Source of the DNA: Streptomyces sp. B1I3
GTDB lineage: Bacteria; Actinomycetota; Actinomycetes; Streptomycetales; Streptomycetaceae
Reading direction: 5' to 3'
Assembly (NCBI RefSeq): GCF_030816615.1
Contig: NZ_JAUSYD010000001.1
Coordinates: 4,052,501-4,116,500, forward strand
Length of the DNA: 64,000 bases
This document shows, in pieces, positions 1-8,228 of this stretch. The first letter of the stretch is position 1; each line of letters opens with the position of its first letter. The position numbers were made by a program, and so were the translations under genes. Below the pieces are notes generated by a model that saw nothing but the letters and a program-made list of their open reading frames with translations, ran no database searches and was not told the DNA's origin.

Positions 1-2
1 AC

Positions 3-1772
3 CCCGACAACCTCGCGCAGAAGATCGCCGACCTGGTGAAGGACGGCAAGATCGGCGGGATCGCGGACGTGCGGGACGAGACGTCCTCGCGCACCGGTCA
101 GCGTCTGGTCGTCGTGCTGAAGCGCGACGCCGTCGCCAAGGTCGTGCTGAACAACCTCTACAAGCACACCGACCTGCAGACGAACTTCGGCGCGAACATG
201 CTGGCACTGGTCGACGGGGTGCCGCGCACGCTGTCGATCGACGCCTTCATCCGGCACTGGGTGACGCACCAGATCGAGGTCATCGTCCGGCGTACGCGGT
301 TCCGGCTGCGCAAGGCCGAGGAGCGGGCGCACATCCTGCGCGGCCTGCTCAAGGCGCTGGACGCGATCGACGAGGTCATCGCCCTCATCCGTCGCAGCAA
401 CACGGTGGAGATCGCGCGTGAGGGCCTGATGGGCCTCCTGGAGATCGACGAGATCCAGGCCAATGCCATCCTGGAGATGCAGCTGCGCCGGCTGGCCGCG
501 CTGGAGCACCAGAAGATCACCGCGGAGCACGACGAACTCCAGGCGAAGATCAACGAGTACAACGCGATCCTGGCCTCGCCGGAGCGGCAGCGGACGATCG
601 TGAGCGAGGAACTCGCGGCGATCGTCGACAAGTTCGGCGACGACCGGCGTTCCAAGCTGGTGCCGTTCGACGGCGACATGTCCATCGAGGACCTGATCGC
701 CGAGGAGGACATCGTCGTCACGATCTCCCGCGGCGGCTATGTGAAGCGCACGAAGACGGACGACTACCGCTCGCAGAAGCGCGGCGGCAAGGGCGTGCGC
801 GGTACGAAGCTGCGGGAAGACGACATCGTCGACCACTTCTTCGTGTCCACGACCCACCACTGGCTGCTGTTCTTCACGAACAAGGGCCGGGTCTACCGGG
901 CCAAGGCGTACGAACTGCCGGACGCCGGCCGTGACGCGCGTGGCCAGCACGTGGCGAACCTGCTGGCCTTCCAGCCGGACGAGCAGATCGCGCAGATCCT
1001 GGCGATCCGCGACTACGAGGCCGCGCCCTATCTGATCCTGGCCACGAAGGGCGGTCTGGTGAAGAAGACCGCGCTGAAGGACTACGACTCCCCGCGCTCG
1101 GGCGGTGTCATCGCGATCAACCTGCGGGAGACGCAGGACGGCAGCGACGACGAGCTGATCGGTGCCGAACTGGTGTCGGCCGACGACGACCTGCTGCTCA
1201 TCAGCAGGAAGGCGCAGTCGATCAGGTTCACCGCGACGGACGACTCGCTGCGTCCGATGGGACGCGCCACCTCGGGTGTGAAGGGCATGAGCTTCCGCGA
1301 GGGAGACGAACTGCTCTCGATGAATGTTGTACGGCCCGGTACGTTCGTGTTCACTGCCACCGACGGCGGATACGCGAAGCGCACCGCCGTCGACGAGTAC
1401 CGCGTCCAGGGTCGTGGCGGTCTGGGTATCAAGGCCGCGAAGATCGTGGAGGACCGGGGATCACTCGTCGGTGCGCTGGTGGTGGAGGAAACGGACGAGA
1501 TCCTCGCCATCACGCTCGGCGGTGGTGTGATTCGCACGCGAGTCAATGAAGTCAGGGAGACGGGCCGTGACACCATGGGCGTCCAACTGATCAATCTGGG
1601 CAAGCGCGATGCCGTCGTCGGTATCGCGCGCAACGCCGAGGCCGGTCGCGAGGCCGAAGAGGTCGACGGGACCGATGAAGCCGAAGGCGCCACGGTCGAG
1701 GCCCATGCCGAGAACGTGGTCGAGGGCACAGTCGAGGGCACGGAGCCTTCGGCCGGGGAGCACGAGGAGTAG
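3..1772 (+). CDS. gyrA: DNA gyrase subunit A, 3' part
   Basis: This is the carboxy-terminal part (about 589 residues) of GyrA, the DNA-cleaving subunit of the type II topoisomerase that introduces negative supercoils with GyrB. The frame is open from base 3, so the start and the active-site tyrosine lie upstream of the window. The visible part covers the end of the breakage-reunion core, the coiled coil, and the C-terminal beta-pinwheel that wraps DNA. The GyrA box is seen as QKRGGKG near 774-794. The last 45 or so residues (from about 1630) form an acidic Glu/Ala/Gly-rich tail typical of actinobacterial GyrA. The next gene starts 3 bases after the stop, so the two are probably co-transcribed. 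Confidence 0.98.
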   Translation, partial: PDNLAQKIADLVKDGKIGGIADVRDETSSRTGQRLVVVLKRDAVAKVVLNNLYKHTDLQTNFGANMLALVDGVPRTLSIDAFIRHWVTHQIEVIVRRTRFRLRKAEERAHILRGLLKALDAIDEVIALIRRSNTVEIAREGLMGLLEIDEIQANAILEMQLRRLAALEHQKITAEHDELQAKINEYNAILASPERQRTIVSEELAAIVDKFGDDRRSKLVPFDGDMSIEDLIAEEDIVVTISRGGYVKRTKTDDYRSQKRGGKGVRGTKLREDDIVDHFFVSTTHHWLLFFTNKGRVYRAKAYELPDAGRDARGQHVANLLAFQPDEQIAQILAIRDYEAAPYLILATKGGLVKKTALKDYDSPRSGGVIAINLRETQDGSDDELIGAELVSADDDLLLISRKAQSIRFTATDDSLRPMGRATSGVKGMSFREGDELLSMNVVRPGTFVFTATDGGYAKRTAVDEYRVQGRGGLGIKAAKIVEDRGSLVGALVVEETDEILAITLGGGVIRTRVNEVRETGRDTMGVQLINLGKRDAVVGIARNAEAGREAEEVDGTDEAEGATVEAHAENVVEGTVEGTEPSAGEHEE

Positions 1773-1775
1773 AGC

Positions 1776-2462
1776 GTGAGTGGAGCCACGGGCGCCGGTT
1801 CGGCCGCTTCCGGAGCAGGTACGAACGGCGCCCGTGGCTCTGCCACGGACTCCCAAGGGGGCACTGTGACGGACACTCGGGGACCTCAGCCCCAGTACGA
1901 GGGCTACGCGACCGGGCCGTTGCCCGGCGAGCGGGAGCCCGCAGCGGGCCAGGCGGGGCCCTACCACCCGCCGCAGGCGTATCCGTCCCCCGCGGGCGGT
2001 ACGCAGGGTGGCGGCACACAGGGCGGAGCACAGGGCGTGGGCGGCGTACAGGCGACCCGGTTGCCCCGGACAGGGGCGCGGACCACTCCGCGTACGCGCA
2101 AGGCGCGTCTGCGGGTGGCGAAGGCCGACCCGTGGTCGGTGATGAAGGTCAGCTTCCTGCTGTCCATCGCGCTCGGCATCTGCACGGTGGTCGCGGCCGC
2201 CGTCCTGTGGATGGTGATGGACGCGATGGGCGTCTTCTCCACCGTGGGCGGCACGATCAGCGAGGCCACCGGCTCGAACGAGAGCAACGGCTTCGATCTG
2301 CAGTCGTTCCTGTCGCTGCCGCGGGTGCTGATCTTCACGTCGGTCATCGCGGTGATCGACGTGGTGCTGGCCACCGCGCTGGCGACTCTGGGCGCCTTCA
2401 TCTACAACCTGTCGGCGGGCTTCGTGGGCGGCGTCGAGCTCACGCTGGCCGAGGACGAGTAG
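1776..2462 (+). CDS. DUF3566 membrane protein downstream of gyrA
   Basis: A 228-residue membrane protein with a GTG start 3 bases after the gyrA stop. The first 110 residues are Gly/Pro/Gln-rich and probably cytoplasmic. A basic stretch (RTRKARLRVAKADPWSVMK) then leads into two membrane segments, roughly residues 125-150 and 185-220. This is the DUF3566 family, found just after gyrA across actinobacteria (Rv0007 in Mycobacterium tuberculosis is the equivalent). The molecular function is unknown, and position is the main argument for a link to chromosome or envelope functions. The assignment rests on location and the two-helix C-terminal pattern. Confidence 0.9.
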   Translation: MSGATGAGSAASGAGTNGARGSATDSQGGTVTDTRGPQPQYEGYATGPLPGEREPAAGQAGPYHPPQAYPSPAGGTQGGGTQGGAQGVGGVQATRLPRTGARTTPRTRKARLRVAKADPWSVMKVSFLLSIALGICTVVAAAVLWMVMDAMGVFSTVGGTISEATGSNESNGFDLQSFLSLPRVLIFTSVIAVIDVVLATALATLGAFIYNLSAGFVGGVELTLAEDE

Positions 2463-2479
2463 GGCACCGGGTATCGATT

Positions 2480-2508
2480 TTGGGACTGGCCCCGACGTGC
2501 GCTAATCT
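2480..2508 (+). promoter_or_regulatory. Likely promoter of tRNA-Ile
   Basis: A TTGGGA element (2480-2485) and a TAATCT element (2503-2508) are 17 bases apart and end 25 bases before the tRNA. The same TAATCT box precedes the tRNA-Leu at 52.5 kb, which supports the call. Confidence 0.5.
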
Positions 2509-2533
2509 TCAGAAGTCAGCGCAGCAGCGCGGC

Positions 2534-2610
2534 GGGGCTATAGCTCAGTTGGTTAGAGCGCATCCCTGATAAGGATGAGGCCACAGGTTCAAATCCTGTT
2601 AGCCCCACCA
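2534..2610 (+). tRNA. tRNA-Ile (GAT anticodon)
   Basis: The cloverleaf is complete. The acceptor arms GGGGCTA (2534-2540) and TAGCCCC (2600-2606) pair over seven bases, the D-arm reads GCTCAGTTGGTTAGAGC, and the anticodon loop CTGATAA carries GAT. The T-arm is GGTTCAAATCC. The discriminator A (2607) is followed by an encoded CCA (2608-2610). Its 3' end is copied in degenerate form at 3358-3450. Confidence 0.97.
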
Positions 2611-2613
2611 GTA

Positions 2614-2647
2614 CGAAGGCCCCCACCGGAAGCGGTGGGGGCCTTCG
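2614..2647 (+). terminator. Terminator after tRNA-Ile
   Basis: A perfect 15-bp stem (arms 2614-2628 and 2633-2647) closes a GAAG loop 3 bases after the tRNA CCA. There is no long T-tract, as is common in Streptomyces. The same hairpin is present unchanged in the second copy at about 3.40 kb. Confidence 0.85.
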
Positions 2648-2909
2648 GCGTCTCCGGCTGTCCTCAGCCCCGGCTGCGCTCCCCTCCGCGGGGCGCGCTT
2701 CCCGGCTCCACTCCGGGCGCCGCTTCCGACATACGGGTCGGTAGACCAAGTACTCATTCGGCCTAATGCCCCTCAGGGCTGCGGGGTCTGCGGCATGGGC
2801 TGAACCGCGATTCCGGGCAGGCCTTCATGCCCGGCGGAGTTGCGCGGCGCTCCGACGTCACGCGACATGGGTAGCAAGACCCCGTCGACGGGTCACAGAA
2901 GGAGGACCA

Positions 2910-3200
2910 ATGCGTCGCATGACTGTCGGTGCCGTCCTGACCGCGGCTCTTCTTGCGGGGCCCGCTGCCGTCACCGCAGAAGCGCAGCCGCCGGGAGTGG
3001 CTCAAGCAGCTACCGTGCAGACCTCCCAGAGCCAAGCGCAAGATGACGACAAGAAGGACGATGACAACGGGGGATGGGGGATCTGGGGCCTCGCCGGCCT
3101 TCTGGGTCTGCTCGGTCTCGTTCCCCGTCGGCGGAAGACACCCGACACGGGGACCCACCGCGGCGGAGGAGCCGGCTCGCGCCCCACTGATCGTCCCTGA
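2910..3200 (+). CDS. Small secreted protein with WGxxGxxG C-terminal anchor motif
   Basis: A 96-residue protein. The ATG at 2910 is chosen because AGGAGG lies just upstream (2899-2905) and because an Ala-rich signal peptide follows (residues 1 to about 25). After an Asp/Lys-rich spacer comes NGGWGIWGLAGLLGLLGLVP and then a basic RRRK stop-transfer, the signature of the WGxxGxxG surface-anchor class. The protein is expected to be exported and held at the membrane by this short helix. Its partner and role are unknown. It is the only gene between the tRNA-Ile and the degenerate copy of that tRNA's 3' end, so it may have arrived on a small element. Confidence 0.75.
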   Translation: MRRMTVGAVLTAALLAGPAAVTAEAQPPGVAQAATVQTSQSQAQDDDKKDDDNGGWGIWGLAGLLGLLGLVPRRRKTPDTGTHRGGGAGSRPTDRP

Positions 3201-3357
3201 GTCAGAGGCTCCGTCAGTCCAGCTTCCTGGCTGACATCGCCGTCCGGCACCAACGCGGGCGAACGGAACCGGTTGGCGTCGTCTCTCCACGAACGACCCG
3301 TACCGGCGTGGCTCGGCCCGAGCGGCGTAGACGTGCGCCCGTGCTCGACCTGAGGGC

Positions 3358-3450
3358 GAGGCCACAGGTTCACATCCTGTCGGCCCTACCAGTACGAAGG
3401 CCCCCACCGGAAGCGGTGGGGGCCTTCGGCGTCTCCGGCTGTCCTCAGCC
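3358..3450 (+). repeat. Degenerate copy of tRNA-Ile 3' end and terminator (att-like direct repeat)
   Basis: This 93-base segment matches 2577-2669 with only 4 differences, all within the tRNA T-arm and acceptor part. The terminator hairpin and about 20 bases after it are identical. The acceptor strand is changed (CGGCCCT in place of TAGCCCC) and there is no 5' half, so it is not a functional tRNA. A direct repeat of a tRNA 3' end is what site-specific integration leaves behind. No integrase is present, so this would be a decayed remnant. A local duplication is the alternative. Confidence 0.8.
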
Positions 3451-3799
3451 GGGCACGGTCTCCGAGGCGCTCCGCGGGCATCGTCACGGCTTCCGGATCA
3501 CTGCCGGCCACTTCGTGGGTGTGGACGCCCATCGGTCACTACGACCCGCCGGCCTACGTGCGGTGGCTGCCCAGGCCTCCACGCCATGCTGATCGTGTTG
3601 CCGGTCGATCACCACGCGGTCCACCGCGGAGGAGCAAGGCGACAGGAAGGCGACACCATCGCCCTCGCATCTGCGGACACCATCAGGATCGAGCCCGCAG
3701 CGGAGACCGACCCGTCCGCATTCCCCCTCCACGCCCATGGAGCGGGGATCTGCGGGGAGGGGGCACGAGAAGCCAGGTGCGGGCCGTGTGCGCGCACGG
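3451..3799. other. Gene-free spacer
   Basis: No convincing gene is seen. The open frames here lack ribosome sites and recognisable domains. The right end runs into the terminator of the minus-strand gene at 3859-4224. Confidence 0.5.
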
Positions 3800-3836
3800 A
3801 AAAGGCCCCCGCCGGCGTGAAACCGGGTCAGGGGCC
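3800..3836 (-). terminator. Terminator of the minus-strand secreted-protein gene
   Basis: GGCCCC (3804-3809) pairs with GGGGCC (3831-3836), with an inner CCGG/CCGG stem. Read on the minus strand it is followed by CCTTTTCC, a short T-run, 23 bases beyond the stop of the gene at 3859. Confidence 0.6.
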
Positions 3837-3858
3837 CTGGGGGTCGTTCGCGGCTCAC

Positions 3859-4224
3859 TCACGGCGGGAGCGGGGAGGAGTCCCCGGCGGGGGTGCCGCC
3901 GTGCGTGGACCGGGTGGCGTTCGTCATGTGTGCCGTGTCCGTGGCGTCCACGGACAGCTGGCGGGTGGCCGGCGAGGAACCGTGGGCCTCGGCCCGGATC
4001 CGCTGCTTCATCGTGGGCGGCAGCGCCCGGTCACGCGGAAGGGTCCAGCGCACCGACGGTGTCGTCGCGGTTGCGGCGCCCGCACCCGTGTGTTCGTGGG
4101 TCGTGGCCGCCGGCTCCGCGGTCGTGGCCTGGGCCTGGGCGGTGGCGAGGCCCAGCGACGCGAGAATCGCGAAGAATGCGGTGATGAAGGCGGTCCAGAT
4201 GCTCTTGACCTTGAAGGCGCTCAT
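3859..4224 (-). CDS. Small secreted protein of unknown function
   Basis: A 121-residue protein on the minus strand with an ATG start and an AGGGG ribosome site. Residues 1-33 form a signal peptide: a basic start, an Ile/Ala/Leu core, and cleavage probably after AQA. The mature part is Ala/Thr-rich and disordered, with a short segment around residues 57-80 (VRWTLPRDRALPPTMKQRIR) that may be the conserved core of a Streptomyces-specific family. No enzymatic motif is visible. It is transcribed alone, ends at its own terminator, and diverges from the DLW-39 gene. Confidence 0.7.
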   Translation of the reverse strand: MSAFKVKSIWTAFITAFFAILASLGLATAQAQATTAEPAATTHEHTGAGAATATTPSVRWTLPRDRALPPTMKQRIRAEAHGSSPATRQLSVDATDTAHMTNATRSTHGGTPAGDSSPLPP

Positions 4225-4540
4225 GGCCCCTCGCTTTCAGGTGGTCCGGTTTGCTTACCTTTCCGATGATGTGGATGTGGCCTGCGGATTTCGGGACCGA
4301 CGCCCCTCGTGCGCCGATCTTCGGATGAACACCACTCGTATGGTGCAACCGGCTCGGAGAAGCTCCTTCCGGAGCTGCCGGGCGCCCTCACGGGGGTCCG
4401 GACGAGGAGCTGACGAGGTGTGCAGGAGGTGCCGCAACAGGGCGGTGGCCGGGCCCCGGGGAGGTCACCGATCGGTATCGGTCGGTGTGTATAGTCGGGC
4501 CGCAGAAGTCCCTTACGTCAAGGAAAGACGAGGTCGCGCG
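4225..4540. other. Divergent intergenic region
   Basis: This holds the promoters of the secreted-protein gene (minus) and the DLW-39 gene (plus). A possible -10 box TATAGT lies at 4490-4495, but I see no good -35 at standard spacing. Nothing here looks coding. Confidence 0.45.
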
Positions 4541-4675
4541 GTGAAGAAGCTTCTCCTGGTCGCACTGGCTGCCATCGGCGGGCTCCTCGTGTACCGCCAG
4601 ATCCAGGCGGATCGCGCCGAGCAGGATCTGTGGACGGAGGCGACCGACTCCGTGCCCGCAGGTTCGGGTGTGTGA
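4541..4675 (+). CDS. DLW-39 family small protein
   Basis: A 44-residue protein with a GTG start preceded by a weak purine-rich site (AAGACGAGG). It begins with a hydrophobic helix (KKLLLVALAAIGGLLVYRQI), followed by an amphipathic tail containing DLW, the signature of the actinobacterial DLW-39 family found near gyrA and the origin. It is probably membrane-associated, and its function is unknown. A strong hairpin terminator follows the stop by 21 bases, so it is monocistronic. It lies inside a longer open frame whose upstream part has no support. Confidence 0.85.
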   Translation: MKKLLLVALAAIGGLLVYRQIQADRAEQDLWTEATDSVPAGSGV

Positions 4676-4696
4676 GACGGAACAGTCTGATGCGGG

Positions 4697-4721
4697 CCCC
4701 GGTCGCTGAGCGGCCGGGGCT
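4697..4721 (+). terminator. Terminator of the DLW-39 gene
   Basis: An 11-bp stem (GCCCCGG outer arm, one T-G wobble, inner CGC/GCG) with a TGA loop, followed by TTCGT. It lies 21 bases after the stop codon. Confidence 0.75.
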
Positions 4722-5200
4722 TCGTGCTGTCCGGGCCCCGGACCACCTCCTGTTGCGGGACGGGGACAGCTGTGCTCGCGAGTTCGCCGACGCGAATCAT
4801 TTGGTTGCTTGAGCGAAACAGCCGGGATCGGTCGGCCGAGTGGGCTGTCGGCGAAGACGCGGACGAAGGCGCGGACGAAGGCGCGGACGGCGGGGAGACG
4901 CCGTCACGCGCGTGGCCACGGCTTCACGACGCCCCTCGGGGCTGGCCCTCGGGGCCAGGGGCGGCCGGGAGCACCCGGAACGGCGCGGGTCGCGGGTCGC
5001 CGCCCTCGGGGACGAGCCGACCTGTCCCGAGCGCGGCGTTCCCGTACCGGCCGAGAAGCCGGACGGACCGGAGCCGCGTTGGCCGGTGCCGAGCAGGCCC
5101 GAGCTGAGCGGGCCGGAGATGTGCGGGCCGGAGCTGAGCAGGCCGGAGATGGGCGGGCCGGAGATGGGCGGGCCCGAGGGCGGGCAAAGGCGGCGATTCG
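4722..5200. other. Low-complexity region with conflicting frames
   Basis: No gene can be placed with confidence. A plus frame from a TTG at 4809 to 5204 ends in a GTGA overlap with the next small frame, which hints at coupling, but its product is Ala/Arg/Gly low complexity and its third-position GC is poor. The best codon bias shifts between frames along the region: frame 2 near 4850-4960 (EDADEGADEGADGGE) and frame 1 near 5100-5190. That is what an eroded or frame-shifted gene would look like. Confidence 0.4.
5101..5175 (+). repeat. Five-copy 15-bp tandem repeat
   Basis: Five consecutive 15-base units of the type GAGMTGNGCRGGCCG. In the frame with Streptomyces-like codon bias they encode Glu-Leu/Met-x-Gly/Arg-Pro pentapeptides. 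The last two units are nearly identical, so the array probably grew by slippage. Confidence 0.8.
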
Positions 5201-5395
5201 GTGATGGTCGCAGACAGCGGTGGTACGGGAGGGGCAGGATGGACCGGCATCGTGGTTGCTGCCGGAGCAGACGCCGCGGTCGTCCTGAACGCCGGGTTCG
5301 TCTTCTACGGGGCCGTCGCAGGACGGGTGAGCAGACGGAACGCAGGCGGCGGGAACGCGGAAGCGGGAACGCGGACGACGAGGGGAAGCGCGTGA
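5201..5395 (+). CDS. Possible small membrane protein, weakly supported
   Basis: A 64-residue frame starting GTG-ATG at 5201. One hydrophobic stretch (residues about 15-42, WTGIVVAAGADAAVVLNAGF) is followed by arginines. Two features favour a real gene: its start overlaps the preceding stop as GTGA, and its stop overlaps the start of the next gene as GTGA at 5392. Against it are the absence of a recognisable family and the poor state of the region just upstream. If real, it would be coupled to the membrane-anchored protein that follows. Confidence 0.3.
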   Translation: MMVADSGGTGGAGWTGIVVAAGADAAVVLNAGFVFYGAVAGRVSRRNAGGGNAEAGTRTTRGSA

Positions 5396-6714
5396 ACAGG
5401 CAGCGCAACACGGGCCGGGTGACGCTGGCGTCGATCGCGGCGATGTGCGCGGTGGCGGCGTTGCCGGGGCAGGCGCGCGCGGCCGGCGGCCCCGGGGCGT
5501 ACACCTTCGACCCTGCCGCGACGGCGGTCCGCGGCGCGGAGACGAACGCCGACGCGGAGGAACTGAAGCCCGGTTCGGTCTACAGGAGTTCCATCGGGCA
5601 GGGGCAGAAGCTCTATTACCGCATCGAACTCGACGACACGACCAACGCCTACGTCTCGGCCGTGGTGGTGCCCAGGAAGGCCGGGAAGGTCGCCTACGGC
5701 GACGGCATCACGGTCAGCATCAGGGACCTCGACGACACCCGGTGCAGCTCCGAGGACGCGCGCTTCGAGTCGGCGGAGTTCCCGCGCCCGATCGCCGCGT
5801 ACGCGCACCGGACCGTGGAGAAGGACAGCACCACGTGTGCGGCGGCCGGCACGTACAACGTGCTGATCGAGCGGGAGAGCAAGGCGACCTCGGCCCAGGA
5901 CGCATGGGACCTCGAACTGCGCTACGAGTCCGAGCCGGCGCTCAAGAAGGACGAGGCGCCCCCGACCGAGGCCCCGGAGAACTGGCCCTCAGCCTCGCCG
6001 AACCCACCCTCCGGGAAGCAGAAGCGGTCCGGAGGCAGCGGCTACTACGACGCCACCGGTCTGGATACCGGTGAGTGGGTGGACACGATCGCTCCCGGAC
6101 AGACGCGCTTCTACCGCGTGCCCGTGGACTGGGGCCAGCAGATCTTCGCGACGGCCGCGCTGAGCAACAGCAACAGGTCGACCGAGTACCTCGGCAACGC
6201 CCTCGCCGTGTCGCTGGACAACCCGGTGCGCGGCCATGTCGACGACGCGACGCTGTCCTACTCCGGGACACCCACCTCGGTGGCCCTGGATCCGCTGCCC
6301 CCGGTGGCGTACGAGAACCGTTACGCCTCGGCCTCGGACGTCAGCGCCATGCGCTTCGCGGGCTGGTACTACCTGTCGGTCTCGCTCGGCCCGGAGGTCG
6401 CCGAGCACTACGGGGACACGCCCATCGGGCTGACCCTCAAGGTCAGTGTCCGCAACGACGCCGGCCCGGCGCCCTACCAGGGGGCCGCCGGCATCTTCGG
6501 AGTCAGCGACGACGACCGTGACATGGCCAGGAACGGGCTGAGCGCTCCCCAGGCCGGGAACGGCGACACGATGGAGATGGTGGCCGTCGCCGGCATCGGG
6601 GCGGGCGCCGTGCTGGTGCTCGGTCTCGGCGTATGGACGCTGGTGGCCAGGCGGCGTGCAGTCCCCGCCGCGGGCGGCCCGCCGCCGCTCGGCGGGCCGC
6701 CCCGGTCCTGGTAG
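5392..6714 (+). CDS. Secreted protein with C-terminal membrane anchor, unknown function
   Basis: A 440-residue protein. The GTG at 5392 has an AGGGGA ribosome site and opens a signal peptide (residues 1-28, ending ARA). The exported part has two related halves, each beginning with a similar beta-rich segment (PGSVYRSSIGQGQKLYYRI and PGQTRFYRVPVDWGQQIF), separated by a Pro/Ser/Lys linker. This suggests a duplicated beta-sandwich domain. A membrane helix (about 6588-6650) and a basic tail RRR anchor it with the bulk outside. No catalytic motif is seen. It is conserved in position next to the kinase gene that faces it. The in-frame upstream extension to 4840 has no ribosome site or domain. Confidence 0.75.
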   Translation: MNRQRNTGRVTLASIAAMCAVAALPGQARAAGGPGAYTFDPAATAVRGAETNADAEELKPGSVYRSSIGQGQKLYYRIELDDTTNAYVSAVVVPRKAGKVAYGDGITVSIRDLDDTRCSSEDARFESAEFPRPIAAYAHRTVEKDSTTCAAAGTYNVLIERESKATSAQDAWDLELRYESEPALKKDEAPPTEAPENWPSASPNPPSGKQKRSGGSGYYDATGLDTGEWVDTIAPGQTRFYRVPVDWGQQIFATAALSNSNRSTEYLGNALAVSLDNPVRGHVDDATLSYSGTPTSVALDPLPPVAYENRYASASDVSAMRFAGWYYLSVSLGPEVAEHYGDTPIGLTLKVSVRNDAGPAPYQGAAGIFGVSDDDRDMARNGLSAPQAGNGDTMEMVAVAGIGAGAVLVLGLGVWTLVARRRAVPAAGGPPPLGGPPRSW

Positions 6715-6740
6715 CGTCCGGACGCGTTGCCGCGGGCGGG

Positions 6741-8108
6741 TCAGGTCTGGGTGAGTGCCCAGATGCCCACGGCGAAGCAGACCAGAGCCACGAACAGCAC
6801 CGGGATCGCCACCTTCGGGGGCGGTCCCGGACGCGCCGCGGAGGATGTGCGGGGCGCGGGCACGGGCGGTGTGACGGTTGCCCCCGGGTGGTGCGCCTGT
6901 GAGTGCTGTGGGTGCTGTGGGCTCTGGGCGGTGTAGGCGCGGGTGGGCGCAGCCCCGTACGGCACGGCTGCCGTGGGCGCCTGGGCGAGGGCCGAGGCGT
7001 CGGCGTGCAACGGTGAGGCCGGTTGCCGCGGCGGGGCGGGCGGTGCGTACGGCCCGGCCGGGGGGAGTGGCACGGACTGCTGCGGGGGAGGCGCCAGATG
7101 GAAGCTGCCCGTCTCCGACATCGAGGAGGGTTGAGGTGCGGGCGGGTGCTGGTCCGCGCTGCCGAGCCGGTCCGGTGGCCGAGGTGCCGAGGCCGCGTCA
7201 GCGGTTCCCGGGGCCGCCTGAGGGGCTTTCAGGGGCCCGTCGGGGCCGAAGCCGGGGGGCAGGGGGCCGATCTGGTCGAAGACCTCGACCGGTTCTTCGT
7301 CCGGGCCGGGCTCCGGCAGCATCTCGACGGCGGCCGCGAGAGCCTTGCGCGCGCCCGTGGCCGTACGGAAGCGGGCCTGCGGGTCGGGCTGCAGCAGTCC
7401 CGCGACGACCTGCCACAGCGGCTCCGGCACGCCCTGGGGCGCACCCGGGGTGCCGTGGGTGGCGAAGTACTCGATGAGCGCCTGGGCGTCGGGCTTCTGT
7501 CCCTGCAGCAGGTAGAGCGCCACCAGGCCGACGGCGAACAGGTCCGCGGGGAAGTCGGGCTCCGCTCCCATCATCTGCTCGGGCGCGAAGTAACCAGGCG
7601 TGCCGACCACGTAGTTGGTCTCTGTCAGGCGCGGCTCGCCCTTGCGCATCGAGATACCGAAGTCGGAGAGGCGCAGATGCGGCCTGCCCGTACCGGTGGC
7701 CTCCATCAGGATGTTGGCCGGCTTGATGTCGCGGTGCACGACCCCTTCCGCGTGCACCGTCGACAACCCGGACAGCAACTGGTCGAGCAGCAGGCAGACG
7801 AAACGCGGGGGCAGCGGACCGTAGTCACCGATGACATGAGCCAGCGAACCACCACTGACCAGGTCCATCGTGAACAGGACCTTGTCGTCGTCCGCCGCCC
7901 AGCTGGCGGGAGCCAGGACGTGAGGGTGCTCGATCCGCAGCGCCTGCTCACGGACGAAGCGCAGCAGCGTGTGCGCGTCGCTCTGCTGCAGGACCTTGGC
8001 GGCCACGTACCTGCGGCGACGGTGGTCCCAGGCGCGCCATACGGCGCCCACCCCACCGCGTCCGATCGGATCGATCAGCTCGTACCGACCGGCGAAAACC
8101 TCACCCAT
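6741..8108 (-). CDS. Serine/threonine protein kinase with C-terminal membrane helix
   Basis: A Hanks-type kinase of 455 residues. The Gly-rich loop GRGGVGAVW is at residues 14-22, the ATP-binding lysine is in VAAKVL, and the catalytic loop is HRDIKPAN. DFG begins the activation segment, which ends GTPGYFAPE. After residue 290 comes a Pro/Gln/Ala-rich tail and then one membrane helix (VAIPVLFVALVCFAVGIWAL) at the very C-terminus, with no PASTA domains. So the kinase faces the cytoplasm with almost nothing outside. I chose the ATG at 8108, where the kinase fold starts. An in-frame TTG at 8225 would add 39 low-complexity residues. The HTH gene just upstream on the same strand is its likely operon partner. 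Confidence 0.92.
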   Translation of the reverse strand: MGEVFAGRYELIDPIGRGGVGAVWRAWDHRRRRYVAAKVLQQSDAHTLLRFVREQALRIEHPHVLAPASWAADDDKVLFTMDLVSGGSLAHVIGDYGPLPPRFVCLLLDQLLSGLSTVHAEGVVHRDIKPANILMEATGTGRPHLRLSDFGISMRKGEPRLTETNYVVGTPGYFAPEQMMGAEPDFPADLFAVGLVALYLLQGQKPDAQALIEYFATHGTPGAPQGVPEPLWQVVAGLLQPDPQARFRTATGARKALAAAVEMLPEPGPDEEPVEVFDQIGPLPPGFGPDGPLKAPQAAPGTADAASAPRPPDRLGSADQHPPAPQPSSMSETGSFHLAPPPQQSVPLPPAGPYAPPAPPRQPASPLHADASALAQAPTAAVPYGAAPTRAYTAQSPQHPQHSQAHHPGATVTPPVPAPRTSSAARPGPPPKVAIPVLFVALVCFAVGIWALTQT

Positions 8109-8228
8109 TGCGCTGCGCCCGCTCCCCGTTCCGGTTTCGGCTCGTGGCCCGGAGCCGGCAGACTGCCGGGGTCCTGTCGGACAGGACCCCGCACCGGTTC
8201 CCGTGGCCGCCGAGCCGGACGACAATGC

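Noticed and set aside
8109..8225. N-terminal extension of the kinase from TTG 8225
   Set aside because: The added 39 residues are low complexity, and the kinase fold begins at the ATG at 8108, which has a GGAGCGG-type site.
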